From Pirellulales bacterium (GTDB lineage Bacteria; Planctomycetota; Planctomycetia; Pirellulales; JAEUIK01): 64,000 bases of DNA. A model generated the notes under the pieces. It made no database searches and had not been told where the DNA came from. It saw only the letters and a list, made by a program, of their open reading frames with translations. The position numbers and the translations under genes were made by a program. Location: NCBI GenBank assembly GCA_019694435.1, contig JAIBBZ010000004.1:148922-212921 (forward strand), written 5' to 3'. Shown here one piece after another: positions 56,086 through 64,000 of the stretch (position 1 is the first letter of the stretch; every line of letters begins with the position of its first letter).

Positions 56086-56121
56086 CAACGCCTCCGAAGG
56101 TGGGCAACTGGCGGCCGGCAT

Positions 56122-56138
56122 GGCTGGCGGGTTAGCGC
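56122..56138 (+). repeat. 17-base motif shared with the inverted-repeat element at 57010
   Basis: GGCTGGCGGGTTAGCGC occurs here and again at 57030-57046, inside an inverted-repeat element. The copies lie about 900 bases apart in separate intergenic regions of the efflux locus. This is expected of a dispersed REP-like sequence rather than of chance. Confidence 0.6.
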
Positions 56139-56320
56139 GAAGCGGGGCGGAGCGAACCGCCACCTCAAGGGTGACTTCGTCCGCGTCGGGTCGGCAGTTC
56201 CAAACTTTCCGTTGCAGGCCCTAAAGTCTGTCTGGCGGCGGGCTATCACTGCAGGCTTGTTGAATAGGGGGAGTCGCCTCGAAGTGTCCGGCAGCGGCGC
56301 CGCGGAAGTGCGCCCCAGAA

Positions 56321-56350
56321 TTGACAATTGTCCCGCCTCAGCCATAAAGT
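56321..56350 (+). promoter_or_regulatory. Promoter of the copper-efflux operon with palindromic operator
   Basis: A consensus TTGACA (56321-56326) and TAAAGT (56345-56350, four of six matches) are separated by 18 bases. The 10-base palindrome GACAATTGTC (56323-56332) overlaps the -35, a likely site for a metal-responsive regulator. The first gene of the operon starts at 56384, 33 bases after the -10. Confidence 0.6.
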
Positions 56351-56383
56351 TGCAGTTGAGCCCTGTTTTTGTGCGAGGCGCTG

Positions 56384-56869
56384 ATGGGTGGTCGTTTGCA
56401 ATCTGGCCCGCGCAACGCCATGCGATGCGTGGTTGCGCTGGTGCTCGTGCCGGCCTCGCTGTTGACTGCGGTGCCGGCGCAAGCGTGCCCTTGCGGTACG
56501 CACCGCGCCGCAACGAGCGGGCCGCCCACATGCTGTGGCCGCCCGTGCTGTGCCCAGCGCGCATCGGCCGAGGACTGTTGCTGCCGCGCTGGCTCGCACC
56601 GGCGAATTGCCGTGCAGCTCAATTCCGGATCGCCGGCGGTCGGCCAGCCTTGCGCGTGTGCCCACGAGGGCCAGGAAGTTCTGCCGGCGCTGGTTTCGAG
56701 CCTCAAGTTCCAGGCATCGGAGCCGGGGCTTCTGGCACCATCTGGCACGCCGGTCGCAATCGTCGATACGGTTGCCGTTCTGCAGGCCAGGTTGCAACGG
56801 GCCATGAGCCACGAGCACGGGCCCGCGCCACCGGACCTCGTGGTGACGCTGCGCCGGTTGGTCATTTGA
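56384..56869 (+). CDS. Cys-rich secreted small protein at the head of the metal-efflux operon
   Basis: The 161-residue product has a signal peptide (RCVVALVLVPASLLTAVPAQA), then an unusually Cys-rich stretch: CPCGTHRAA, TCCGRPCCAQRAS and DCCCRAGSH, followed by QPCACAHEG. With about 12 Cys in 55 residues, plus His, it looks like a metal-binding (copper or zinc) buffer in the periplasm. The last 70 residues are ordinary. I know no named family. A GAGG site sits seven bases before ATG 56384. It is 243 bases upstream of the adaptor and probably cotranscribed with it. Confidence 0.65.
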   Translation: MGGRLQSGPRNAMRCVVALVLVPASLLTAVPAQACPCGTHRAATSGPPTCCGRPCCAQRASAEDCCCRAGSHRRIAVQLNSGSPAVGQPCACAHEGQEVLPALVSSLKFQASEPGLLAPSGTPVAIVDTVAVLQARLQRAMSHEHGPAPPDLVVTLRRLVI

Positions 56870-57009
56870 TGCTCTCGGTGCGCCTGCTCTTTGGCGCACC
56901 TGCACGGGTAGCGGCGAGCGCTGCGTATTTCCCTGCGCTCACGGCCTGATCTTTCCTGTTGGCAATCACCGATTGGTTCGTCCGCGCACCATCGCGGTCG
57001 TGGACGCCT

Positions 57010-57086
57010 CGTAAGAGGCAGCCGTGCCAGGCTGGCGGGTTAGCGCCCCTTGGTTTGGCTGGCTTGCGTCACGGCTGCCTCTTACG
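57010..57086. repeat. Inverted-repeat (REP/hairpin) element
   Basis: Perfect 17-bp arms CGTAAGAGGCAGCCGTG (57010-57026) and CACGGCTGCCTCTTACG (57070-57086) enclose 43 bases that contain a further 5-bp stem (GCCAG/CTGGC) and the shared 17-base GGCTGGCGGGTTAGCGC motif. It ends 25 bases before the adaptor ATG. Transcribed, it would form a strong hairpin between the Cys-rich gene and the adaptor gene. Confidence 0.85.
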
Positions 57087-57111
57087 GGCTGCGTTGTGAA
57101 AGGATCTCCTG

Positions 57112-58932
57112 ATGCCGAACGATCACCCATCGTCCGAAGTCCCCTCCGCGGAGGACGCCGTCTCGCTCGAAGATCGGCAAGCCGGCCTGCACGCGCCGCC
57201 GGAGCTGCGCGGGCTGAAGAAGATTTGGTGGTGGTTCCATTTCATCGTGCTCGTGAACCTGGCGCGGCTGCGGTTCGTGGCCATTCTGGCGCTGATTGGG
57301 CTGGTGGTCACGCAGTGGGACCTGCTGATGTCCTACTACGACCGCTGGACGCGACCGGACCTGACGTCAGCGCAGACTGCCAGCGATGTCGAGTACTTCT
57401 GTCCGATGCACCCTTCGATCATTCGCGACAACGCCAAGGAAAAGTGCCCGATTTGCTTCATGCCGCTCTCCAAGCGCAAGCGCGGCTCGAACACGGCCGA
57501 ACCTTTGCCGGCCGGCGTCGTGAATCGCGTGCAGCTCTCGCCGTACCGGGTCGTGCTGGCCGGGATCCAGACGTTTCCGGTCGAATATCGGCCGCTGGTC
57601 AAGGAAATCTCGGCCGTCGGGTACATCGAATTCAACGAGCGCGGACAGCGCACCGTCTCGGCCCGGGCCGCGGGACGCATCGACACGCTGTTTGCCAACG
57701 AGACGGGCAAGATGGTCAACGCCGGCGATCCCCTCGCCTCGCTTTACAGCCCCGACCTGGTGGTGACCGTCGAAAACCTGCTCGCGGCTCAGCGGGCGAA
57801 CAACGCGCAATTGCTGGCCAGCGCGCGAACGCGCCTCGATCGCTTGGGCATCGGCGCCGATCAAGTCGATGAGATCTTGTCGGCCGGCCAGGCCAACACC
57901 CATCTCAAGATCGAATCGCCGATCAGCGGTCACGTGATCACCAAGTACGTCCGCGAAGGACAGTACGTCGAAGAAGGCACGCCGCTCTACGACCTGGCCG
58001 ACCTGTCGACCGTCTGGATTCAGGCGCAGATCTACGAAGACGACATTGCCTTCTTGCCGGCCGGCTACGAGCACGGCGGCGTGCCGCGCGAGGGCGAGGC
58101 GCTCGACGTAACGGCCACGACCCGCGCTTTTCCCAACGAGCAGTTCCACGGCAAGCTCGCATTTATCTTCCCGCACGTCGACCAGTACACGCGCACGATC
58201 ACGGTCCGCTTCGAGCTCGACAATCCCGGCCACAAGCTCCGTCCGGGAAGCACGGCCACGGTCGTGCTCAAGGTCAAGCCCGAGGCCGTTCCGGTCTTGG
58301 CCGACAACCTCACCGCACCGGAGGCCGTCGAGATGCTGCACGCAGGCAAGGTGTTGGCCGTTCCCGACGGCGCGGTGATCGATACGGGCAAGCAGCGGAT
58401 CGTCTACCGGCAATCGTCGCCGGGCGTGTACGAAGGTGTCGAGGTCACGCTGGGTCCGCCCATGTCCGACGAAGCGGGGGCGACGTTCTTCCCGGTCTTG
58501 ACGGGGCTCGAGCCGGGCGAGGCGGTCGTGACGAGCGGGTCGTTTCTGGTCGACGCCGAAACGCGCCTGAACCCCGCGGCCGGCTCGATCTACTTCGGCG
58601 GCTCGAGCGGCGCACAAGGCGCCGCATCGACGGCCACCGTGCGGCCTTCGACGCCCGAAGACCCCGAGGCGCAGATCGCGGCCGCCCTCGCCAAGCTTTT
58701 GCCGGCAGATCGCGCACTGGCCGAGGCGCAGCGATTCTGCCCGATCTTGACCGACAGCCGGCTCGGTTCGATGGGCCCGCCCATCAAGCTCGACGTGGCC
58801 GGTCAGCCGGTCTTCGTCTGTTGCAAGGTCTGTATCAAGCAAGCGCTGGCCGATCCCCAGGCCACGCTCAAACAAGTCGCGGCACATCGTGGCCGCGCTG
58901 CGGACGACAACGCTCCAGGGGCTCAGCCGTAA
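57112..58932 (+). CDS. cusB: CusB-type RND membrane-fusion (adaptor) protein with heavy-metal-binding domain
   Basis: The 606-residue adaptor has one N-terminal helix (LRFVAILALIGLVVTQW), then a heavy-metal-binding HMBD domain near 95-123 (EYFCPMHPSIIRDNAKEKCP, with CxxxxCxxC-like Cys/Met/His). The lipoyl/hairpin part (VSARAAGRIDTLFANETGKMV, IESPISGHVITKYVREGQYV) and barrel strands (VWIQAQIYEDD) follow. At the end is a second metal-binding segment (CPILTDSRLGSMGPPIK, VFVCCKVCIKQAL). It links the CusA pump to the TolC channel and may hand over Cu or Ag. The C-terminal metal region is longer than in E. coli CusB (about 410). Confidence 0.88.
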   Translation: MPNDHPSSEVPSAEDAVSLEDRQAGLHAPPELRGLKKIWWWFHFIVLVNLARLRFVAILALIGLVVTQWDLLMSYYDRWTRPDLTSAQTASDVEYFCPMHPSIIRDNAKEKCPICFMPLSKRKRGSNTAEPLPAGVVNRVQLSPYRVVLAGIQTFPVEYRPLVKEISAVGYIEFNERGQRTVSARAAGRIDTLFANETGKMVNAGDPLASLYSPDLVVTVENLLAAQRANNAQLLASARTRLDRLGIGADQVDEILSAGQANTHLKIESPISGHVITKYVREGQYVEEGTPLYDLADLSTVWIQAQIYEDDIAFLPAGYEHGGVPREGEALDVTATTRAFPNEQFHGKLAFIFPHVDQYTRTITVRFELDNPGHKLRPGSTATVVLKVKPEAVPVLADNLTAPEAVEMLHAGKVLAVPDGAVIDTGKQRIVYRQSSPGVYEGVEVTLGPPMSDEAGATFFPVLTGLEPGEAVVTSGSFLVDAETRLNPAAGSIYFGGSSGAQGAASTATVRPSTPEDPEAQIAAALAKLLPADRALAEAQRFCPILTDSRLGSMGPPIKLDVAGQPVFVCCKVCIKQALADPQATLKQVAAHRGRAADDNAPGAQP

Positions 58933-58958
58933 CTCGATTCGCGAACGGAGGTAATTCT

Positions 58959-59261
58959 ATGAACCACGTCAGGACCGCTTTGGTGTTGGGGGCCGCGCTC
59001 CTGCTCGCCGGTTGCAGCCGTGCACCGGTCGATCAGGCCCGGCAGTATGAGATTCGCGGGAAAATCACGGCGCTCGACGCCGCGGGACCCACGGTGACGA
59101 TCGACCACGAAGACATTCCCGGGCTGATGCAGGCGATGGAGATGGAATTCAAAGCCAGCGGTTCCGGTGTCCTCGCGGGGCTCCAAGTCGGCGATGCGGT
59201 GCAAGGGCATCTCGAGGCCCGCGACGGCGAACAAGTGATTGTCGATCTGCAGAAACGCTAG
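58959..59261 (+). CDS. CusF-like copper-binding lipoprotein
   Basis: The 100-residue protein has a lipobox (LGAALLLAGCSR) and a small beta-barrel of the CusF_Ec type: YEIRGKITALDAAGPTVTIDHEDIPGLMQAMEMEF. In CusF copper is bound by a His, two Met and a Trp; here Met-rich MQAMEMEF and the preceding His (DHED) are present. A clear GGAGGT site precedes ATG 58959. It lies between adaptor and pump and is expected to carry copper to the pump. The Trp is missing, so Cu(I) coordination may differ. Confidence 0.82.
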   Translation: MNHVRTALVLGAALLLAGCSRAPVDQARQYEIRGKITALDAAGPTVTIDHEDIPGLMQAMEMEFKASGSGVLAGLQVGDAVQGHLEARDGEQVIVDLQKR

Positions 59262-59275
59262 GTTCGTGAATTGAG

Positions 59276-62200
59276 ATGATCGAACGCCTGATCGAACTAT
59301 CGATCCGTAACCGCTTCCTGGTCTTGATCGTGGCCGGGGCGCTGGCCGTGTTGGCCGTCTATGCGACGCTCAACACGCCGATCGACGCGATTCCCGACCT
59401 CAGCGAGAACCAGGTGATCGTGTTCACGGATTGGCCGGGCCGCAGCCCGCGCGAAATCGAAGACCAGGTCACCTATCCCCTGTCGCGCAAGCTGCAGGGA
59501 CTGGCAGGCGTCCAGGCGGTCCGCTCGTCGAGCGAGTTCAACTTCTCGATGATCACGATCATCTTCGAGGACGCGATCGATTTTTACTTTGCCCGGCAGC
59601 GGGTCACCGAAAAGTTGGGGCAAGCGGGCACGTTTCTACCGCCCGGGGTCGTACCCTATCTGGCCCCCGATGCGACGGCGCTGGGGCAAGTCTACTGGTA
59701 CACGGTCGAGACGAGCCCGGGGAACCCGGTCGAGCCGGGCCGGCTGTGGGCGCTGAACAAGTTCTACATCGCCCCCCAGCTCAACGCGGCGCCGGGCGTG
59801 GCCGACGTGGCCATCGTGGGCGGAACGCCGCTGGAATACCAGATCGACGTCCGTCCCGACGAGCTGCGGGCCTATGGCATTACCCTCGGCGAACTCTACG
59901 CGGCCGTGTCTCGCAGCAATATGCCGGCCGGCGGCGGCGTGGTGCAGAAGAATAACGCCGAGTACATCGTCCGTGGAGTCGGCTGGATCAAAGATCAGCG
60001 CGATATCGAGAACACAGTCATCCGTGAAATCAACGGCACGCCGATCTACGTCAAGACGATCGCCACGGTGCAGCTCGGGACCCAGTTTCGCCGCAGCGTC
60101 TTCGAGAAAGATGGCAACGAGGTGACCGGCGGTGTCGTGCTCATGCGGCACGGCGAGAATCCGCTGGCGGTGACCGAGCGGATCAAGGCGAAGATTCAGG
60201 AGCTGCAGCCAGGCCTGCCCGAGGGAGTGCACATCGTCGCGGCCTACGACCGCACACGCTTGATCCATGGTGCCATTCACACGCTGACCGAAGTGATGTG
60301 GCACGAAATGGTGATCGCGTCGCTGGCGATCCTGTTGATCCTGATGCACGTCCGTAGCGTGTTCGTGATCTGCGTCACGTTACCACTGGCCGTGCTGTTT
60401 TCGTTCCTGCTGATGTGGGTCTTGCGCGTCCTGGGAATCATCGACATTCAGGCCAACATCATGTCGCTGGCCGGGATCACGATTTCGATCGGGATCCTCG
60501 TCGATCAGGCGATCGTGATGACCGAGAACGCGACCCATCACTTGAAACGTCACTTTGGCGACCGCCCGGTGACGGGCGACCTCCGCGACCTGGTCGTCGA
60601 ACCGTGCCGGCAGGTGGGGCGGCCGATCTTCTTCTCAGTCATGATCATGCTCTTGTCGTTCGTGCCCGTCTTCATGCTCAGCGGCCGCGAGGGCAAGTTG
60701 TTTCATCCGCTGGCGTTCACCAAGAGCTTTGCCATGCTGGGCGTGGCACTGATTTCGGTCACGGTCGTGCCCGCCTTGATTCCCACGTTCATCAAGGGAC
60801 GCCTGCGCAGCGAGGAAGAGAACTGGATCGTGCGCAGCTTTATCAATATCTACAAGCCGCTGCTGACCTGGGCCCTGCCGCGACGAAACCTGGTGATGTG
60901 GGCCTTCGCCGTGCTGCTCGTCCTGGCGGCCGGAATCTTTCCGTTGCAAGCCGTGGTCGGGCAGGGGGCCTCGGAGACGGCCTGGCGCGCGGCGTTCCTG
61001 GCCGTGTTCGCGCTGGTGTCTGCGCTGACGGTGCTGTTCACCCGCGGTTGGCCTTGGCAATTGCTCTCGCTGGCGAGCCTGGTCTTGATCGGCTTGTGGG
61101 CCTACCAGTTCCCGAAGATCGGCGTGGCCTTCATGCCCGCCTTGGACGAAGGGGCCACGCTCGACATGCCGGTCACCGTTCCGCGGGCGAGCATCACCCA
61201 GGTGGCCGACGATCTGAAGGCCCGCGATGCGCTGCTGCGGGGCTTTCCCGAGGTCGAATCGGTGATCGGCAAAGCAGGCCGCGCCGACACGCCGACCGAC
61301 CCGGCCCCTTTGGACATGGTCGAGACGTTCGTCAATTTCCGGCCCAAGGAACTCTGGCCCAGGCGTGTGCTGCGCTACGACGACGCGGCGGTGCAAACCG
61401 AGCGCGTGCTGGCCGGCCTCGAGGCCGCCGGCTTGGTCGTCAAGGCGCCGCACGCCGAGGACCGCGCGGCGCTGATTGTCGAAGCGAGCCAGAAAGCGCT
61501 CGAACGCTTTGACGAAACACAGCGCGAGTTGGCGCTGATGCGCTATCAAGAGTTCGAACAAGAGTTGCAAACGCTCCTGGTGCGGTATGCCGTCGATCAG
61601 GTCGTCCGCCAGGTTCGCGCCACGGGCCAACTGGCCGGCCGCACCGAAGCCGATGTACAACCGCACGCCGATGCAATGGTCGCGGCGCTGGTTCCCGTCT
61701 ATGGCCCCTGGTTCGTCGAGGCGCCGGCCCTCGAGGATGCGACGCGCCTCGCCCAGGATATCGTCCGTCGTCTCCAAGAAGACGGAATCGTCACGGACCC
61801 GACACGGGCCCTGGAAATGCAGGCCGGTGTACAGGGTCTACTCGGCGGCCAGCGTTCGACGCTCGGCGAGGTCTTGCTCGACTCGATCGAGCGCCGGCGC
61901 GAGGCCCTGTGGCTGGAGCGCACGCAGCGGATCAACTGGGAACTCTTCGATCGCGGGACCGAGGCCTTTACCTGGTATGCGCTCGAAGAACTGACGAAGG
62001 GGGCCAAGAACGTGGCCCTGGTGCGCGGCGCCGCGCGTGCCGCGGAAACGTTGCGATTCGTCGACGCGGCCCTGGCCGTGCAACTCGGCAAGCCGCACGA
62101 GGCCGCGGCCTTCGAACCGTTCGGCGCGCTGCGCGCGCAGCTCGAGAAGCCCTTTCGCGAGTCCGTGTTCCTGTGGCCGCGCAAGACGGGCCCCAAGGGC

Positions 62201-63586
62201 GATCTGGTCGACGACGAGATGGGCCGGATTCTCCAGGTGCCCGGCTGGAGCAATATTTTCACGCAGCCCATCATCAATCGCATCGAGATGCTCTCGACGG
62301 GCGTGCGGACCGACATCGGCGTCAAGGTGTTCGGACCCGACCTGGAGACGATCAACCACGTCTGTAAAGAAATCGAGACGGCCCTGAAACCCGTCAACGG
62401 TGCCCGCGACGTGATCGCCGCGCCCATCATGGGCAAGGGTTACGTGCAGATCGACATCGACCGCGAGCGCGCCGCGCGCTACGGCATCTCGGTCGAGGAC
62501 ATCCAGAACGAGATCGAGGTGGCCTTGGCCGGACGTGCCGTGACGTATACGGTCGAGAAGCGCGATCGCTTCCCGGTCCGGATTCGCTATGCCCGGAGCG
62601 ATCGCCAGGACGAAGAGAGCATTCGGCGATTACTGGTCAGCGTGTCCGCGCCGGGCGAAGCCGCTACGTCCATGCCCGTGGTTCTGGGCGAGCGGCGCAG
62701 CCCCGAGGCCAAGCCCCCGCACGGCGTAGCGCCGCCGCATGCCTCATCCGGCCGGGCGCTGATTCCCCTGAGCGCCGTGGCCGACGTTCAAATCGTCGAA
62801 GGGCCGGCGATGATCAAGAGCGAAAACGGTCGATTGCTGAACTATGTCACGCTCAACGTCCGCGGCCGGGATATCGTCGGCTTCGTCGACGAAGCCCAGC
62901 GCGTGGTCGCTCAGAAAGTCAGGCTGCCCGAGGGGGTGCACATCGAGTGGAGCGGCGAATTCGAACACCAGGTCCGCGCGGCGCGCACGCTGCGGTTCGT
63001 GTTTCCCGCGGTGATCGTGCTGATCTTCATCATTCTTTACCTCACCTATAACGATCTGGCGGACGCGGGCCTGATGATGCTCGCCGTTCCCGAAGCGCTC
63101 GCCGGCGGGGCGTTCTTCATGTACCTGTTCCCCAAGATCATGCAGGGCTGGGAAGCGCCGCCCCTGGATTTCAGCGTCGCCGTTTGGGTCGGCTTCATCG
63201 CCTGCTTCGGCATGGCGACCGAGACCGGCATCATCATGCTGGTCTATCTGCGCGAGGCGATCGAGAAACGTGGCGGGCTCGAAAAGATCTCGTCGCTCGA
63301 AGAGTTGCGCGAAGCGGTAATCGAGGGCGCCGTCCACCGCCTGCGGCCCAAGCTCCTGACCGAAGGGGTCGCGATCATCGCCATCTTCCCGATGGTGTTC
63401 GCCAAGGGCGTCGGCGGGGAGATTCTCGCGCCCATGGCGCTGCCGGTGTTGGGCGGTCTGTTGATCTCCGACGAAGTGGTCGACTTGTTCCTCCCGGTTC
63501 GTTTCTATTGGGTCCGCCGCGCCCGCTGGCTGAAACTGCACGCCAAGCACCAGGCCGCAGCGCCGGCCGCCGCTACGGCCCCCTGA
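59276..63586 (+). CDS. cusA: CusA/CzcA-family heavy-metal RND pump with large insertions
   Basis: At 1436 residues this pump is about 400 longer than usual (1020-1080). The frame is intact. Core landmarks: IRNRFLVLIVAGALAVLAVYA, DLSENQVIVFTDWPGRSP, the proton-relay segment ISIGILVDQAIVMTENA, and IACFGMATETGIIMLVYL. One helix usually follows the first half; here the region of residues about 540-615 has three hydrophobic segments. Between VETFVNFRPKELWP (about 681) and KTGPKGDLVDDEMGR (about 970) lies a roughly 275-residue soluble insert. It has helical, charged sequence (RFDETQRELALMRYQEFE) and no membrane span. A third small insert is near 1130. It pairs with CusB-like and TolC genes. Confidence 0.9.
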   Translation: MIERLIELSIRNRFLVLIVAGALAVLAVYATLNTPIDAIPDLSENQVIVFTDWPGRSPREIEDQVTYPLSRKLQGLAGVQAVRSSSEFNFSMITIIFEDAIDFYFARQRVTEKLGQAGTFLPPGVVPYLAPDATALGQVYWYTVETSPGNPVEPGRLWALNKFYIAPQLNAAPGVADVAIVGGTPLEYQIDVRPDELRAYGITLGELYAAVSRSNMPAGGGVVQKNNAEYIVRGVGWIKDQRDIENTVIREINGTPIYVKTIATVQLGTQFRRSVFEKDGNEVTGGVVLMRHGENPLAVTERIKAKIQELQPGLPEGVHIVAAYDRTRLIHGAIHTLTEVMWHEMVIASLAILLILMHVRSVFVICVTLPLAVLFSFLLMWVLRVLGIIDIQANIMSLAGITISIGILVDQAIVMTENATHHLKRHFGDRPVTGDLRDLVVEPCRQVGRPIFFSVMIMLLSFVPVFMLSGREGKLFHPLAFTKSFAMLGVALISVTVVPALIPTFIKGRLRSEEENWIVRSFINIYKPLLTWALPRRNLVMWAFAVLLVLAAGIFPLQAVVGQGASETAWRAAFLAVFALVSALTVLFTRGWPWQLLSLASLVLIGLWAYQFPKIGVAFMPALDEGATLDMPVTVPRASITQVADDLKARDALLRGFPEVESVIGKAGRADTPTDPAPLDMVETFVNFRPKELWPRRVLRYDDAAVQTERVLAGLEAAGLVVKAPHAEDRAALIVEASQKALERFDETQRELALMRYQEFEQELQTLLVRYAVDQVVRQVRATGQLAGRTEADVQPHADAMVAALVPVYGPWFVEAPALEDATRLAQDIVRRLQEDGIVTDPTRALEMQAGVQGLLGGQRSTLGEVLLDSIERRREALWLERTQRINWELFDRGTEAFTWYALEELTKGAKNVALVRGAARAAETLRFVDAALAVQLGKPHEAAAFEPFGALRAQLEKPFRESVFLWPRKTGPKGDLVDDEMGRILQVPGWSNIFTQPIINRIEMLSTGVRTDIGVKVFGPDLETINHVCKEIETALKPVNGARDVIAAPIMGKGYVQIDIDRERAARYGISVEDIQNEIEVALAGRAVTYTVEKRDRFPVRIRYARSDRQDEESIRRLLVSVSAPGEAATSMPVVLGERRSPEAKPPHGVAPPHASSGRALIPLSAVADVQIVEGPAMIKSENGRLLNYVTLNVRGRDIVGFVDEAQRVVAQKVRLPEGVHIEWSGEFEHQVRAARTLRFVFPAVIVLIFIILYLTYNDLADAGLMMLAVPEALAGGAFFMYLFPKIMQGWEAPPLDFSVAVWVGFIACFGMATETGIIMLVYLREAIEKRGGLEKISSLEELREAVIEGAVHRLRPKLLTEGVAIIAIFPMVFAKGVGGEILAPMALPVLGGLLISDEVVDLFLPVRFYWVRRARWLKLHAKHQAAAPAAATAP

Positions 63587-63958
63587 TCGACCCGCGCACG
63601 GGGTGCCCGCCACGCTGGTCTCGCCGCCGAATCGCTACCGCCATCGTCGGCAAAGGGGACCGCGGGGATCGATCGAGCAGCTCGTTGATCGAACATGTCC
63701 GCAAGCCCTTCGCACTGTTGAGTGGGCCGTCCGCTCTCCCCGCGACTGGCGTTCAGCGAACCAGGCATCGAGTGGGTGCGCCGGCAGATCGTCGTCTCCG
63801 TCGGTGCCTGCGACAGACCGCAACGGCCTTGTCCACGCGGGCAGCAGGCCAGCGTACGGCGCGGGCCAAGTCACGTTAGGGCGAAGAATTCAAAGTGCCG
63901 AACGATGTATTCCGCCGCTGAAAACGGCGATGTTATTTGCTCGATCGGGGGCCAAGGC
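63587..63958. other. Region after the RND pump without a recognisable gene
   Basis: I found no coding frame here with a family match or credible start. Open frames on both strands are Arg/Pro/Ser-rich and look like shadow frames. Base composition becomes less GC-rich after about 63880, as expected of an intergenic region before a new gene. Confidence 0.5.
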
Positions 63959-64000
63959 ATGGTTACGATGCGCTACGTCTACCCGCAGTCGGTTGAACGC
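63959..64000 (+). CDS. Possible 5' end of a further gene
   Basis: An ATG at 63959 opens a frame MVTMRYVYPQSVER that runs to the end of the window. It follows a less GC-rich stretch. Only 14 codons are visible and I recognise no family. A nearer ATG at 63968 is also possible. Confidence 0.2.
   Translation, partial: MVTMRYVYPQSVER

Noticed and set aside
63635..63879. Frames at the right edge that might be a transposase remnant
   Set aside because: They have no DDE motif or terminal repeats, only Arg/Pro/Ser-rich sequence on both strands.

Overview
The window is GC-rich bacterial chromosome with strong G/C preference at third codon positions. The gene content points to Planctomycetota, probably a Pirellulales-like member. 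The main clues are two stand-alone DUF1501 proteins with twin-arginine leaders, two DUF1569 proteins, a fused membrane/spermidine-synthase protein, a PhoPQ-activated PqaA-like protein, BlaI/M56 regulation, and an alternative complex III joined to a caa3 oxidase. This assignment is inferred from gene content; there is no rRNA gene in the window to confirm it. I see no tRNA, rRNA, CRISPR array, prophage or intact insertion sequence.

Region by region. 1-5.6 kb: the end of an enolase-superfamily gene overlapping a glutamine amidotransferase, then purU, a MORN-type lipoprotein, a polysaccharide flippase, a GT2 glycosyltransferase and infA. 5.6-17.1 kb: a DUF1501 protein, a DapA/NanA-type lyase, a large secreted protein of unknown function with a strong terminator, a LysA-like decarboxylase followed by a fused spermidine-synthase membrane protein, a 2OG-Fe(II) oxygenase, thyX and a CaMKII-association-domain protein. 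17.2-31.2 kb: an unbroken 14 kb minus-strand respiratory operon, actA-actB-actC-actDE-actF-(unknown)-sco-ctaC-ctaD-ctaE-ctaF. It encodes a quinol:cytochrome c oxidoreductase (alternative complex III), a Cu chaperone and an A2-type caa3 oxidase. 31.6-34.3 kb: directly upstream and on the same strand lies a redox two-component system of the RegB/RegA (PrrB/PrrA) family. It keeps the quinone-site motif GGPENPF, the H-box and the redox cysteine, with a DUF1569 gene between kinase and regulator.

34.4-47.7 kb: a second DUF1501 protein, a thioesterase, a 1630-residue kinase with eight PAS domains and one GAF domain, its single-domain response regulator, a second DUF1569 protein, an MFS exporter, an ICMT-type methyltransferase, a GT39 sugar transferase and an LptF/G permease. 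47.8-54.4 kb: a BlaI repressor with an M56 peptidase whose C-terminus carries two PepSY-like repeats and acidic tracts. The promoter has two matching operators. Then come a PQQ sugar dehydrogenase, an Fpg-type DNA glycosylase, a PqaA-like protein and an ankyrin protein. 54.5-63.6 kb: a copper/heavy-metal efflux locus with a divergent TolC-type protein, a Cys-rich secreted protein, a CusB-like adaptor, a CusF-like lipoprotein and an unusually large CusA-like RND pump.

How it fits together: the strongest systems-level reading is that the RegB/RegA pair senses the quinone/redox state and controls the adjacent terminal respiratory chain (ACIII to caa3). Such an association is well known for RegB/RegA in proteobacteria but not, as far as I know, for a planctomycete ACIII operon. 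Copper is a second theme: the caa3 oxidase and Sco need it, and the Cus-like locus exports it.
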